A DNA stretch of 64,000 nt from Betaproteobacteria bacterium (lineage in GTDB: Bacteria > Pseudomonadota > Gammaproteobacteria > Burkholderiales > Usitatibacteraceae): positions 124,001-188,000 of the forward strand of contig JADKJU010000002.1 of the NCBI GenBank assembly GCA_016720855.1. Reading direction: 5' to 3'. A model generated the notes under the pieces. That model saw only the letters and a list, made by a program, of their open reading frames with translations, did no database searches and was not told the origin of the DNA. A program made the translations under genes and the position numbers. This document shows positions 44,801-53,015 of this stretch, one piece after another (positions within the stretch are counted from its first letter, which is position 1; each line of letters starts with the position of its first letter).

Positions 44801-45794
44801 CCGTTTCCCCTGTAAGCCCAAGGGGCAATTGTGCGCCGGAGACCTGAAACGCGGCAAGTTTAGGAATTGCCTTATCTGCCACGTCGAAGTACTCCGGGTC
44901 AATCTCGGTGCCAATGCTGGTGTACCCGACGGCACTAGCGGCGGCAATCGTGGAGCCCCCGCCCATGAACGGATCGAACAATACGCCTGTGCCGAGGGGC
45001 AGCATCGCGCGAACGATTTGCCGCATGAATGCCTGTGGCTTGAGCGACGGATGCGGGGCGAGGTTTCGCTCTTCCGGTCGTGTCGGCGCAGATCTGATCA
45101 CGTCCAAGAAAGGGTCATCTTGAGACACGCGACGTAACCCGCCCACGCCCCATTTGCGGAGGTTGTCTTGCACGCGCCCGTCGAGCGGTTTGCGGAACAA
45201 TCCCCACGGCTCCCACCCGGAGCGAGGCATCACGCTCACGTCGTTGAACTCTTCATGCGCGTTTTTCGGGCGGTCGCCACCCCGCAGGGTTTGAACCAAT
45301 CTGATGACTTCGCCGCGCTTCTCAAAACCTGCCTCGATGAGGGGTACGTAAACCAAGTGCGACAGCAGAGGATTCGTTGCGATGACAATGTGCCCTCCGG
45401 GAACCAAAACACGGAAAGCGCGTTGCGCGAAGTCCTCAAAGAACATTTGCAGGACCTGAAGGTCCGCCTCATCCAGCACCGTGAAGCGCGGAACCGGCAT
45501 GCGCTCGATACCATCGAATGACGGCGGGATGCGCCACACTCCGCCCTTGCCCTTTCGCAACTTGGACTGCTCCTCGTCTGAATACTCTTTCAAACCATAG
45601 GGCGGGTCGGTAACGACGCCGTGGATGGACTGGGGCTCACGCGCGTCCATCCACGCGAACGCATCGGCAAGGTGGATTGTGTACGGACCGCGCTGTTCTG
45701 CCACGGCAGCGATGCGCTGCGCCTTCGTTTGCTTGCGCTCAGGGTTGTAACGCAGCACCGCATCCGCGATGCGATCAAGCCCGCTGGTGTCCAT
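44751..45794 (-). CDS. DNA methyltransferase, beta class (likely N6-adenine)
   Basis: A 347-residue methyltransferase. The catalytic DPPY is at 63-66 (VVTDPPYGLKEY) and the AdoMet-binding motif follows near the C terminus (LFDPFMGGGST, from 273), with HPSLKPQAFMRQIVRAMLP before it. This order, catalytic motif first, is the beta class. DPPY favours N6-adenine over N4-cytosine methylation, which has SPPY more often. The segment between (about 75-240) would hold the target-recognition domain. It pairs with the downstream endonuclease. The transposase stop is only 17 bases upstream of its start. Confidence 0.88.
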   Translation of the reverse strand: MDTSGLDRIADAVLRYNPERKQTKAQRIAAVAEQRGPYTIHLADAFAWMDAREPQSIHGVVTDPPYGLKEYSDEEQSKLRKGKGGVWRIPPSFDGIERMPVPRFTVLDEADLQVLQMFFEDFAQRAFRVLVPGGHIVIATNPLLSHLVYVPLIEAGFEKRGEVIRLVQTLRGGDRPKNAHEEFNDVSVMPRSGWEPWGLFRKPLDGRVQDNLRKWGVGGLRRVSQDDPFLDVIRSAPTRPEERNLAPHPSLKPQAFMRQIVRAMLPLGTGVLFDPFMGGGSTIAAASAVGYTSIGTEIDPEYFDVADKAIPKLAAFQVSGAQLPLGLTGETDAAAERPYAAAHRKSG

Positions 45795-45811
45795 CGTTCC
45801 CTCCGATGTTG

Positions 45812-46735
45812 TTATTGAACCGTCAGTTGACGGTAAGTAATGCGACGACCCACGGCCGCTTCCACAAAGCTATCCAACCGCACCAAAGTATGACGGCCGA
45901 CATTCTCGTCATTCAGGCGGAACGTGAACTCGTCAACGTAGCGAGACAGATGCTTGTCGCTGACTTGGTGATACACGCCGTGAAGGCCACGTTTGAGGAC
46001 CCCCCACACGCTCTCGATGCTGTTCGTTGTAACACCACTACGAACGTATTCGCGTTGCTTGTGGTTGACCGTCTCGAGACCGAAGAACAGCGGGCCAAGG
46101 CCCTTGTACGCCGAATGCTCGTCGGTGTGCAGCGTAGTGCCCAATTCGAGGTTTTCATGGATCGCCCCATGAAGGCTGTCTGTGTCGGTACTGGCGACCT
46201 TTTTGGTTCTGGTGCGCCCACCGCGCTCGCGCATTCCCACGATCACTTTCTTGCCAACCGTTCCGCGACCCGCGTTCAGCTTCTTCTTGGCATGCTTGTT
46301 CATTTCCTTGCCGCCAATGTACGCCTCGTCCACTTCTACGATGCCGCTCAGCATGTTGGGATCATTACCGCACGCCTCGCGGAGGCGTTGTAGGACAAAC
46401 CACGCGGACTTTTGCGTGATGCCGATTTCCTTGGAGAGTTGGAGCGAGCTAATGCCCTTGCGCGACTTGACGAGCAGGTACATCGCGTACAACCATTTGT
46501 TGAGCGGAACGTGCGACCGCCCGAATATCGTTCCGGTGCGGATCGTGAAATCGAGCTTACAGGGGTTGCAGCGGTAGAAACCGTTCTTGCGCGGAGTAAC
46601 GCGCTCAATGGTTCCGCACGTCGGGCACTTCGCCCCTGTGGGCCAAAGGCGGCCTTCGAGATACACGCGGGCAGACTGCTCGTCGGGGAATTTCTTGAAC
46701 AGTTGGAAGGTGCTTATTGTTATCTTGTCATCCAT
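45812..46735 (-). CDS. IS1595-family transposase (ISXO2-like)
   Basis: A 307-residue transposase. The N-terminal zinc ribbon has C37, C40, C56 and C59. A helix-turn-helix follows (SLQLSKEIGITQKSAWFVLQ). The ISXO2-like catalytic domain has D136 (VEVDEAYIGGK), D205 (LHTDEHSAY), and the N238/E241 region (TNSIESVWGVLKRG). All catalytic residues are present and the frame is unbroken, so the enzyme may be active. I chose the ATG at 46735 (MDDKITIS); the frame is open to 46837, but that would cross the right terminal repeat. Confidence 0.92.
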   Translation of the reverse strand: MDDKITISTFQLFKKFPDEQSARVYLEGRLWPTGAKCPTCGTIERVTPRKNGFYRCNPCKLDFTIRTGTIFGRSHVPLNKWLYAMYLLVKSRKGISSLQLSKEIGITQKSAWFVLQRLREACGNDPNMLSGIVEVDEAYIGGKEMNKHAKKKLNAGRGTVGKKVIVGMRERGGRTRTKKVASTDTDSLHGAIHENLELGTTLHTDEHSAYKGLGPLFFGLETVNHKQREYVRSGVTTNSIESVWGVLKRGLHGVYHQVSDKHLSRYVDEFTFRLNDENVGRHTLVRLDSFVEAAVGRRITYRQLTVQ

Positions 46736-46767
46736 GGCCTGACCCCCTGACGCGATAGGTAGATGAT

Positions 46768-46786
46768 TACCTAAAGCATTTAGGTA
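46768..46786. promoter_or_regulatory. Palindrome and repeated AGGTAGA motifs before the transposase
   Basis: TACCTAAA-GCA-TTTAGGTA is a perfect palindrome with eight-base arms at 46768-46786, reaching into the right terminal repeat. AGGTAGA is repeated directly at 46757-46763 and 46782-46788. The cluster lies 33-51 bases upstream of the transposase ATG. It could be a transposase-binding site or an operator. The minus-strand TATACT (46791-46796) is a candidate -10 for the transposase and lies in the terminal repeat. Confidence 0.45.
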
Positions 46787-46803
46787 GACAAGTATATAAT
46801 TCC
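46781..46803 (-). repeat. Right terminal inverted repeat of the IS1595-type element
   Basis: Reverse-complement partner of 44219-44241 (18 of 23 matches). On the plus strand it contains a perfect TATAAT (46795-46800) that points out of the element towards the Mg2+ ATPase gene. Confidence 0.72.
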
Positions 46804-46893
46804 CTTTCCTGTCTGGCGAGGCATTGCGTGCGGTCAAGCGTTCCTGGTGCCCGCGGCATAGCCTGATCCCATCGGATTGCCGGAAGCGATCCC

Positions 46894-49443
46894 GTGGACA
46901 CTCCCGATAGCGTGCAGGGCACGACGGCCTGGTGGAGCGTTGCCGCCGCGGATGTCGCCGCCCAACTGGGCTGCGGCGACAGTGGGCTTGCGCCCGCGCA
47001 GGCGCAAAGGCGCCTTCGCGAAACCGGGCCCAACAAGGTCACGCAGGATCGCAACAGCAGCTGGGTGTGGCTCCTGGGCCGCCAGTTCGCCAGCCCGCTC
47101 GTCCTCATTCTCGTCTTCGCCGCGCTCGTCTCCCTCACGCTTCGCAACTGGATCGAGGCCGCGATCATCCTCGCCATCGTCGCGGGAAGCGCGCTCCTGG
47201 GTTTCGCGCAGGAGTTTCGCGCCTCGAAGGCGGTGGCCGAGCTGCAGGGCCGCCTCGCGCTCAAGGTCCGCGTGCGCCGCGGCGGCGAGACGCGCGTCGT
47301 CCCGGCGCTCGACCTCGTGCCCGGGGACATCGTGCTGCTCGCCGCGGGCAATCGCGTTCCCGCCGATGGGCGCGTGCTGGAAGCGCGCGACTTCATGGTG
47401 AGCGAGGCTTCCCTCACGGGCGAGTCCTTCCCCGTGGAAAAGCGGCCCGGCACGGTGGGCGCCGATACGCCGCTGGCCGCGCGCACCAACAGCGTGTTCC
47501 TCGGCAGTTCCGTGCGCAGCGGCACCGCCACGCTGCTCGTCGTGCGCACCGGCCGTTCGACCGCGCTCGGGGAAATCGCCGCGCGGCTGGGCTCGCAGGC
47601 GCCGGAGACGGAGTTCGCGCGCGGCATCCGCCGCTTCGGCTACCTCCTAGTGCGCGTCATGGTGGTCATGGTGGTATTCGTGATGGCCGTGAACCAGTGG
47701 CTGGGGCGGCCGGTCCTCGATTCGCTGCTCTTCGCGGTGGCGCTCGCGGTCGGGCTCTCGCCGGAGCTGCTCCCGGCGATCATGAGCGTGACGCTTTCGC
47801 GCGGCGCGCGCCACATGGCCCGCCGGGGCGTGATCGTGCGGCGGCTGGAGGCGATCGAGAACCTCGGCGGCATGGACATCCTGTGCACCGACAAGACGGG
47901 CACGCTCACCGAGGGTACGGTCTCGCTCGATGCGACGCTCGATCCGGAAGGGCGCGATTCACCCGATGTGCGCCGGCTGGCCCACCTCAACGCCGCCTTC
48001 GAGACCGGCATCGAGAACCCGCTCGACACGGCGATCGTGGAGGCCGGCCTGCGGGACGCACTCACGACCGCGGGCTGGAGGAAGGTCGACGAGATCCCGT
48101 ACGACTTCATCCGCAAGCGCCTGACCATCGTCGTCGAGGAAGAAGCCCGCCCGGAAGCGGCCCTCATGATCACCAAGGGCGCGTTCGACACCGTGCTCTC
48201 CGTGTGCGGCTCCGTGGGACGAAGCGCAGGGGCGCAGCCCCTGGACGACGCCGCGCGTTCCGCCCTCGAGGCGCTCTACCGCGACATGGGGGAAAAGGGA
48301 TACCGCGTGCTCGCCCTGGCGAAAGGCCGCGTTGAGCAACGCAGCCGCTACGAGCGCGACGACGAGCACGACCTCGTGTTCGCGGGGTTCCTGCGCTTCG
48401 CGGACCCTCCCAAGGCCGACGCGCAGCGCACGATCCGCGACCTGGCCGCCATGGGCGTGCGCGTGAAGATCATCACCGGCGACAACCGCTACGTCGCGGG
48501 CCACCTCGCCAACGTCATCGGCCTGGATCACGGCACCCTGCTCACGGGCGCGCAGATCGCGGCCATGCGCGACGAGTCCCTGTGGCACCTTGCGGAGGAC
48601 ACGGCGCTCTTCGCCGAGATCGATCCGCAGCAGAAGGAACGCATCGTCCGCGCGTTGCAGCACGGCGGGCACGCCGTGGGCTACCTGGGCGACGGCATCA
48701 ACGACGCCCCGGCGCTGCACGCAGCCGACGTGGGCATCTCGGTGGAAGGCGCCGTGGACGTGGCGCGGGAAAGCGCGGACGTGATCCTGCTTCGCCCCGA
48801 CCTCGACGTGCTTCGCCGCGGCGTGGCGGACGGCCGGCGCACCTTCGCCAACACGCTCAAGTACATCAAGATCACGACCAGCGCCAACTTCGGCAACATG
48901 GTGAGCATGGCGCTCGCCACGCCGCTGCTGCCCTTCCTGCCGCTGGCCGCCAAGCAGATCCTGCTCAACAACTTCCTCTCCGACCTGCCTTCGGTCGCGA
49001 TCTCGACCGACCACGTCGATGCGCAGCAGGTGGCAGCCTCGCAACGCTGGGACGTGGCCGAGGTGCGTCGGTTCATGATCGTCTTCGGGCTGCTCAGCAC
49101 CGTCTTCGACCTGCTCACCTTTTTCCTGCTGCTGCGGGTCTTCGACACCGACGAGGCCACCTTCCAGACCGTCTGGTTCGTGGTCTCGCTGCTGACGGAG
49201 CTGGCGGTCGTGTTCGTGCTGCGCACGCGCGGGTCCGCGTTCGCGAGCCGTCCGAGCGCGCTGCTGGCCGTCACCTCGCTCCTGGTCGCCGCGGCCGCGC
49301 TCGCCACGCCGTGGCTGGGCGCCTTCTCGTCCGCATTCGGCTTCGTGCCCGTCTCCGCGGGGCTCGCCTGTGCCTCGGGGCTGGTGGTCGTCGCCTACCT
49401 GGCGGCCACGGAATTCGCGAAGCGCCGCTACTACGGCACCTGA
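46894..49443 (+). CDS. mgtA: MgtA-type P-type Mg2+ ATPase
   Basis: P3-type ATPase of 849 residues, inner membrane, which imports Mg2+. It has the TGES loop (SLTGESFPVEK), the phosphorylation site D333-K-T-G-T-L-T, MITKGAFDTVL in the nucleotide-binding domain, and GDGINDAPALHAADVGISV for the hinge. NNFLSDLPSVAISTDHVD in the C-terminal helices is typical of MgtA. The start is a GTG at 46894. It lies 90 bases from the IS1595-type element, so its own promoter may have been displaced. No long MgtA-type leader is present. Confidence 0.9.
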   Translation: MDTPDSVQGTTAWWSVAAADVAAQLGCGDSGLAPAQAQRRLRETGPNKVTQDRNSSWVWLLGRQFASPLVLILVFAALVSLTLRNWIEAAIILAIVAGSALLGFAQEFRASKAVAELQGRLALKVRVRRGGETRVVPALDLVPGDIVLLAAGNRVPADGRVLEARDFMVSEASLTGESFPVEKRPGTVGADTPLAARTNSVFLGSSVRSGTATLLVVRTGRSTALGEIAARLGSQAPETEFARGIRRFGYLLVRVMVVMVVFVMAVNQWLGRPVLDSLLFAVALAVGLSPELLPAIMSVTLSRGARHMARRGVIVRRLEAIENLGGMDILCTDKTGTLTEGTVSLDATLDPEGRDSPDVRRLAHLNAAFETGIENPLDTAIVEAGLRDALTTAGWRKVDEIPYDFIRKRLTIVVEEEARPEAALMITKGAFDTVLSVCGSVGRSAGAQPLDDAARSALEALYRDMGEKGYRVLALAKGRVEQRSRYERDDEHDLVFAGFLRFADPPKADAQRTIRDLAAMGVRVKIITGDNRYVAGHLANVIGLDHGTLLTGAQIAAMRDESLWHLAEDTALFAEIDPQQKERIVRALQHGGHAVGYLGDGINDAPALHAADVGISVEGAVDVARESADVILLRPDLDVLRRGVADGRRTFANTLKYIKITTSANFGNMVSMALATPLLPFLPLAAKQILLNNFLSDLPSVAISTDHVDAQQVAASQRWDVAEVRRFMIVFGLLSTVFDLLTFFLLLRVFDTDEATFQTVWFVVSLLTELAVVFVLRTRGSAFASRPSALLAVTSLLVAAAALATPWLGAFSSAFGFVPVSAGLACASGLVVVAYLAATEFAKRRYYGT

Positions 49444-49504
49444 AACGGAAGGCGGCGGCCGGCATCGCCGCGCCCCATCGTCGGGACGGGAATGGCCGGG
49501 CGCG

Positions 49505-50206
49505 CTATTTCAGGACACGCCTGTCCTGCCCGAAGAGAATCCTTCTTTCCTGTTCCGTGATGGGGCCGCGCGGCGCGGCGTTCACTTCCTTCGCCCGGGC
49601 ATAGGCGCGCGTGGTGCCGGGACGCGCGCGGATGGCGGCGTGCCAGCGCGCGAGGTTCGGGAACTCGGAGAGTTCCTGCCCCTGCCGCTCCGGGATGATC
49701 CACGGGTAGGAGGCCATGTCGGCGATGGAGTACTGCTTGCCGAGGAGAAAATCGCGGCCCGCGAGCCGCCTGTCGAGGACGCCATAGAGGCGATTCGTCT
49801 CCTTCACGTAGCGGTCGATTGCGTAGGGAATCTTTTCCGGCGCGTAATGCTGGAAGTGGTGGTTCTGGCCGAGCATCGGGCCCAGCCCTCCCATCTGCCA
49901 CATGAGCCACTCGAGCGCCTCCACCTGCCCGCGCAGATCCTTCGGGATGAACTTCCCCGTCTTGCCGGCGAGGTAGAGCAGGATCGCGCCGGACTCGAAG
50001 ACGCTCAACGGCTTGCCTGCGTCGGCCGGCGCATGGTCCACGATGGCGGGGATCCTGTTGTTGGGCGAGATCTTGAGGAAGTCGGCCGCGAACTGATCGC
50101 CCTTCGAGATGTTGATCGCGTGCAGGCGGTACGGGAGCCCCGCCTCCTCGAGATACATCGTGATCTTGTGGCCGTTGGGGGTGGTCCAGTAGTAGAGATC
50201 GATCAT
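49505..50206 (-). CDS. Nu-class glutathione S-transferase (YfcG/YghU-like)
   Basis: A 233-residue glutathione transferase. The N-terminal thioredoxin fold starts MIDLYYWTTPNGHKITMYLE with the T-P-N motif of the nu class, which has disulfide-bond reductase activity, and NRIPAIVDH and ESGAILLYLA follow. The C-terminal domain is all-helical. The ATG at 50206 is preceded by AAGGAGGA; the ATG at 50221 would put the ribosome-binding site inside the gene. Convergent with mgtA. Confidence 0.9.
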   Translation of the reverse strand: MIDLYYWTTPNGHKITMYLEEAGLPYRLHAINISKGDQFAADFLKISPNNRIPAIVDHAPADAGKPLSVFESGAILLYLAGKTGKFIPKDLRGQVEALEWLMWQMGGLGPMLGQNHHFQHYAPEKIPYAIDRYVKETNRLYGVLDRRLAGRDFLLGKQYSIADMASYPWIIPERQGQELSEFPNLARWHAAIRARPGTTRAYARAKEVNAAPRGPITEQERRILFGQDRRVLK

Positions 50207-50238
50207 CGATTCCTCCTTCAATTTGCGGCGTCAAACTG

Positions 50239-50268
50239 AAAAAGGGTCGCCTGTTCCTGACCCCTTTT
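50239..50268 (-). terminator. Intrinsic terminator after the OYE-family gene
   Basis: On the minus strand, AAAAGGGGTC pairs with GACCCTTTT (one bulged base) around a ten-base loop, with the T run continuing. It starts one base after the OYE-family stop. Its sequence resembles the terminator at 38697-38740. Confidence 0.7.
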
Positions 50269-50269
50269 C

Positions 50270-51346
50270 CTAGCGCCCGAGCGGGCCGGTATCGCAGCGC
50301 TTGTACTGGTCGGGCCAGGCCATCGTCACGCCGAGCGCCTTCGCGGCATGGCGCGGCCAGTAGGGATCGCGCAGCATCGCTCGCGCAAGGCACACGGCGT
50401 CGGCCTGCCCCGTGGCGAGGATGTGCTCGGCCTGCACCGGCTCGGTGATGAGCCCCACCGCCGCCGCGGGAATGCCGCAGTCGCGGCGGATGGCAGCGCA
50501 GAAGGGCACCTGGTAGCCGGGACCGAGCACGATTTTCTGGTCCGCGGCGTTACCGCCGCTCGACACGTCGATCATGTCCACGCCCAGTTCCTTCAGCTCG
50601 TGCGCGAAGGCGATCGACTGCTCGAGCGACCAGCCCCCCTCCTTCCAGTCGCTCGCGGAAATACGCACCATCACGGGCAAATCCTTCGGCCACGCGCCCC
50701 GAACCGCGCGGATCACGGTCAGGGGGAAGCGCATGCGATTGGAAAGCGATCCGCCGAAATCGTCGCTTCGCTCATTCGACAGCGGCGAAAGGAACTCGTG
50801 CAGCAGGTAGCCGTGGGCCGCGTGAACCTCCACCACCTCGAAGCCAGCCTGCAGGGCGCGGTCGGCGGCCAGATGGAAATCCGACACGCACGCCTCCAGG
50901 TCCGACGCGCTCATGGCCCGCGGGGCGGGGTAGCTGCCGAAGGGCAGATTGCTGGGACCGCGCGTCCTCCATCCCCCGGAGCCGGGTGCGAGAGGCTTGC
51001 CGCCGTTCCACGGCTTGTCGCAGGAGGCCTTGCGTCCCGCGTGCGCGAGCTGGATGCCGGGCACGCAACCCTGCGCCTTGATGAACGCAACGATCGGCTT
51101 CCAGGCCTCCCTGTGCCCGGCCGACCAGATGCCCGCGTCCCACGGCGTGATGCGTCCGTCCGGCGAGACGCTCGCGGCCTCCGTGAACACCAGGCCCGCG
51201 CCGCCGACGGCGCGGCTGCCCAGGTGCACGAGGTGCCAGTCGTTCGGGACGCCGTCCTCGCACGAGTACTGGCACATCGGAGAGACGAACACGCGGTTGG
51301 GAATCGTGACGGAGCGAAACTTGATGGGGCTGAAGAGGAGGGACAT
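50270..51346 (-). CDS. Old-yellow-enzyme family NADH:flavin oxidoreductase (YqjM/XenA-like)
   Basis: A 358-residue FMN enzyme that reduces activated C=C bonds or nitro compounds. The FMN/substrate sites are PNRVFVSPMCQYSCEDG with the cysteine typical of YqjM-type enzymes, IQLAHAGRKAS, VEVHAAHGYLLHEFLSP with the HxxH pair, and LARAMLRDPYWP. The ATG at 51346 gives the usual N terminus; upstream codons in frame overlap the divergent peptidase gene. Confidence 0.92.
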   Translation of the reverse strand: MSLLFSPIKFRSVTIPNRVFVSPMCQYSCEDGVPNDWHLVHLGSRAVGGAGLVFTEAASVSPDGRITPWDAGIWSAGHREAWKPIVAFIKAQGCVPGIQLAHAGRKASCDKPWNGGKPLAPGSGGWRTRGPSNLPFGSYPAPRAMSASDLEACVSDFHLAADRALQAGFEVVEVHAAHGYLLHEFLSPLSNERSDDFGGSLSNRMRFPLTVIRAVRGAWPKDLPVMVRISASDWKEGGWSLEQSIAFAHELKELGVDMIDVSSGGNAADQKIVLGPGYQVPFCAAIRRDCGIPAAAVGLITEPVQAEHILATGQADAVCLARAMLRDPYWPRHAAKALGVTMAWPDQYKRCDTGPLGR

Positions 51347-51440
51347 GGCTCGCAGGGGGAGGCTAAGGCGATGAGCCGATGAATCTAGCACGGCGCGCGG
51401 GAAATGGCCCTGCCGGTCGGCTAGAATCGAAGCGCATCCC

Positions 51441-52457
51441 ATGGAGAACGCCATGAAGCATCTCGCCGCGGCGATCGCCGCCGCCGCCGGGCTTTCCGCC
51501 CTCGCCCAGGACAGGCCCTTCGCCATCGCCATCCACGGCGGCTCCGGCACGATCACCCGCGCCTCGCTCTCGCTGGAAAAGGAATCCGCCTACCGGGCCG
51601 TGCTGGCGCAGGCGCTGCAATCCGGGCAGGAGATCCTCGTCGCGGGGGGCACCAGCCTCGACGCGGTCGTGGCGGCCGTCAAGGTCATGGAGGATTCGCC
51701 CCTCTTCAACGCCGGCAAGGGCGCCGTGTTCACGAACGCGGGGACCAACGAGATGGACGCTTCCATCATGGATGGCCAGGGCCGGCGCGCGGGCGCCGTT
51801 GCGGGCGTGACGATCGTGAAGAATCCCGTCGAGGCGGCTCGCGCGGTGATGGACAGGTCGCGCCACGTGCTGCTCGCCGGCAAGGGCGCCGAACAGTTCG
51901 CCCGCGAGCAGGGGCTGGCGATCGTGGACCCAGCCTATTTCCGCACCGAGGAGCGCTGGCAGCAGCTCCAGCGGGCGAAGGAGCGCGACAGCATCCCCAT
52001 GGATCACGAGACGCCGGGCAAGTCGGGCGCCCTCGAGGAGCACGAGAAGCTCGGCACCGTGGGCGCCGTGGCGCTCGACCGGGCGGGCAACCTCGCCGCC
52101 GCCACCTCCACCGGCGGGCTCACCAACAAGCGCTTCGGCCGCATCGGCGACTCGCCCCTCGTGGGCGCTGGCACATGGGCGGAGAACGAGAGCGTCGCCG
52201 TGTCCGCTACCGGCACCGGCGAGATGTTCATCCGCGGCGTGGCCGCCTACGACATTGCGGCGCTCGTGAAGTACAAGGGGCTCTCCACGCAGAAGGCCGC
52301 GGACGAGGCGCTCGGCCGGGTGAAGGCGATCGGCGGTCGCGGCGGCGTCATCGTCCTCGACAGGGCCGGCGAACCCGTCTTCTCGTTCACCACCGAGGGG
52401 ATGTACCGCGGCTTCGCGAAGGGAGCGGCGAAGCCCGAGGTCCTCATCTACCGCTAG
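51441..52457 (+). CDS. Isoaspartyl peptidase / plant-type L-asparaginase, exported
   Basis: Ntn-hydrolase of 338 residues. It should cleave itself before T206 (HEKLGTVGAVALD), the catalytic N-terminal threonine, giving alpha and beta chains. GNLAAATSTGGLTNKRFGRIGDSPL and the TGTGE motif bind substrate. The N terminus (MKHLAAAIAAAAGLSALAQ) looks like a signal peptide, so the enzyme is probably periplasmic. The ATG at 51453 is a possible alternative start. The GNAT gene follows without a gap. Confidence 0.9.
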   Translation: MENAMKHLAAAIAAAAGLSALAQDRPFAIAIHGGSGTITRASLSLEKESAYRAVLAQALQSGQEILVAGGTSLDAVVAAVKVMEDSPLFNAGKGAVFTNAGTNEMDASIMDGQGRRAGAVAGVTIVKNPVEAARAVMDRSRHVLLAGKGAEQFAREQGLAIVDPAYFRTEERWQQLQRAKERDSIPMDHETPGKSGALEEHEKLGTVGAVALDRAGNLAAATSTGGLTNKRFGRIGDSPLVGAGTWAENESVAVSATGTGEMFIRGVAAYDIAALVKYKGLSTQKAADEALGRVKAIGGRGGVIVLDRAGEPVFSFTTEGMYRGFAKGAAKPEVLIYR

Positions 52458-53015
52458 ATGCGCCCCGACATCGAACCTGCGGAGCTCGAGACGCCGCGCC
52501 TGGTCCTGCGACCGTATTGCGACGCCTATGCGAAGGAGCTGCATGCGGCCGCGCGCGAGTCCGTCGCCACGGTCGGCGCCTGGATGCCGTGGTGCCACGC
52601 CGGCTACACCGAGGACGACAGCACTGCCTGGGTGAGAAAAGCCCGGTTGGCCTGGCGCAACGGCGAGGAGTTCGCCTTCGCGATGTTCGATCGCACCGGA
52701 CGCTACGCCGGCGGGGCGGGGCTCAACAACTTCAACGCCCTGCACAACCTCGCCAACCTCGGCTACTGGATCCGCGAGTCGCGCCAGCGCGAGGGGCTCG
52801 CCGTCGAATCGACCATTGCCCTGGCGAAGTTCGGCTTCCAGGTGCTGGGGCTCACGCGCATCGAGATCGTGGCCGCCGAGGGCAACCGGCCCAGCCGGCG
52901 CGTCGCGCAGAAGGCTGGCGCGACCTTCGAGTGCCTCGCGCGCAACCGCCTCGTGATCCATGGCGTGCCCGTCGTGGCCGCCGTCCATTCCCTCGTTCCC
53001 GGTGACATTCCCTAA
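52458..53015 (+). CDS. GNAT acetyltransferase (RimJ/RimL-like)
   Basis: A 185-residue protein with the RimJ/RimL pattern: ETPRLVLRPYCDAYAKELH at the start, YAGGAGLNNFNALHNLANLGYWIRES, and the acetyl-CoA segment GLTRIEIVAAEGNRPSRRVAQKAG near the C terminus. The ATG immediately follows the isoaspartyl peptidase stop. It may acetylate protein N termini or small amines; the substrate is unknown. Confidence 0.87.
   Translation: MRPDIEPAELETPRLVLRPYCDAYAKELHAAARESVATVGAWMPWCHAGYTEDDSTAWVRKARLAWRNGEEFAFAMFDRTGRYAGGAGLNNFNALHNLANLGYWIRESRQREGLAVESTIALAKFGFQVLGLTRIEIVAAEGNRPSRRVAQKAGATFECLARNRLVIHGVPVVAAVHSLVPGDIP

Larger units (their letters stand above)
44219..46803. mobile_element. IS1595-family element carrying a restriction-modification cassette
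   Basis: The outer ends are imperfect inverted repeats: 44219-44241 and 46781-46803, matching at 18 of 23 positions (both begin GGAAyTAyATACTT and end ACCTA). Between them, all on the minus strand, lie the transposase (nearest the right end), the DNA methyltransferase and the putative endonuclease (against the left end). The interior is visibly more AT-rich than the surrounding genes. No exact target duplication was found. CTTTTCCT on the left and CCTTTCCT on the right match at 7 of 8 bases, but the left copy is three bases away from the repeat. The IS1595 family is known to include members with passenger genes. Confidence 0.78.

Noticed and set aside
44208..46810. CTTTTCCT / CCTTTCCT as the target-site duplication of the IS1595-type element
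   Set aside because: One base differs and the left copy is three bases away from the inverted repeat, so it is not reliable.
46736..46837. Longer start for the transposase at 46837
   Set aside because: The extra 34 residues would be encoded by the terminal repeat and flanking DNA; the ATG at 46735 fits the family start.
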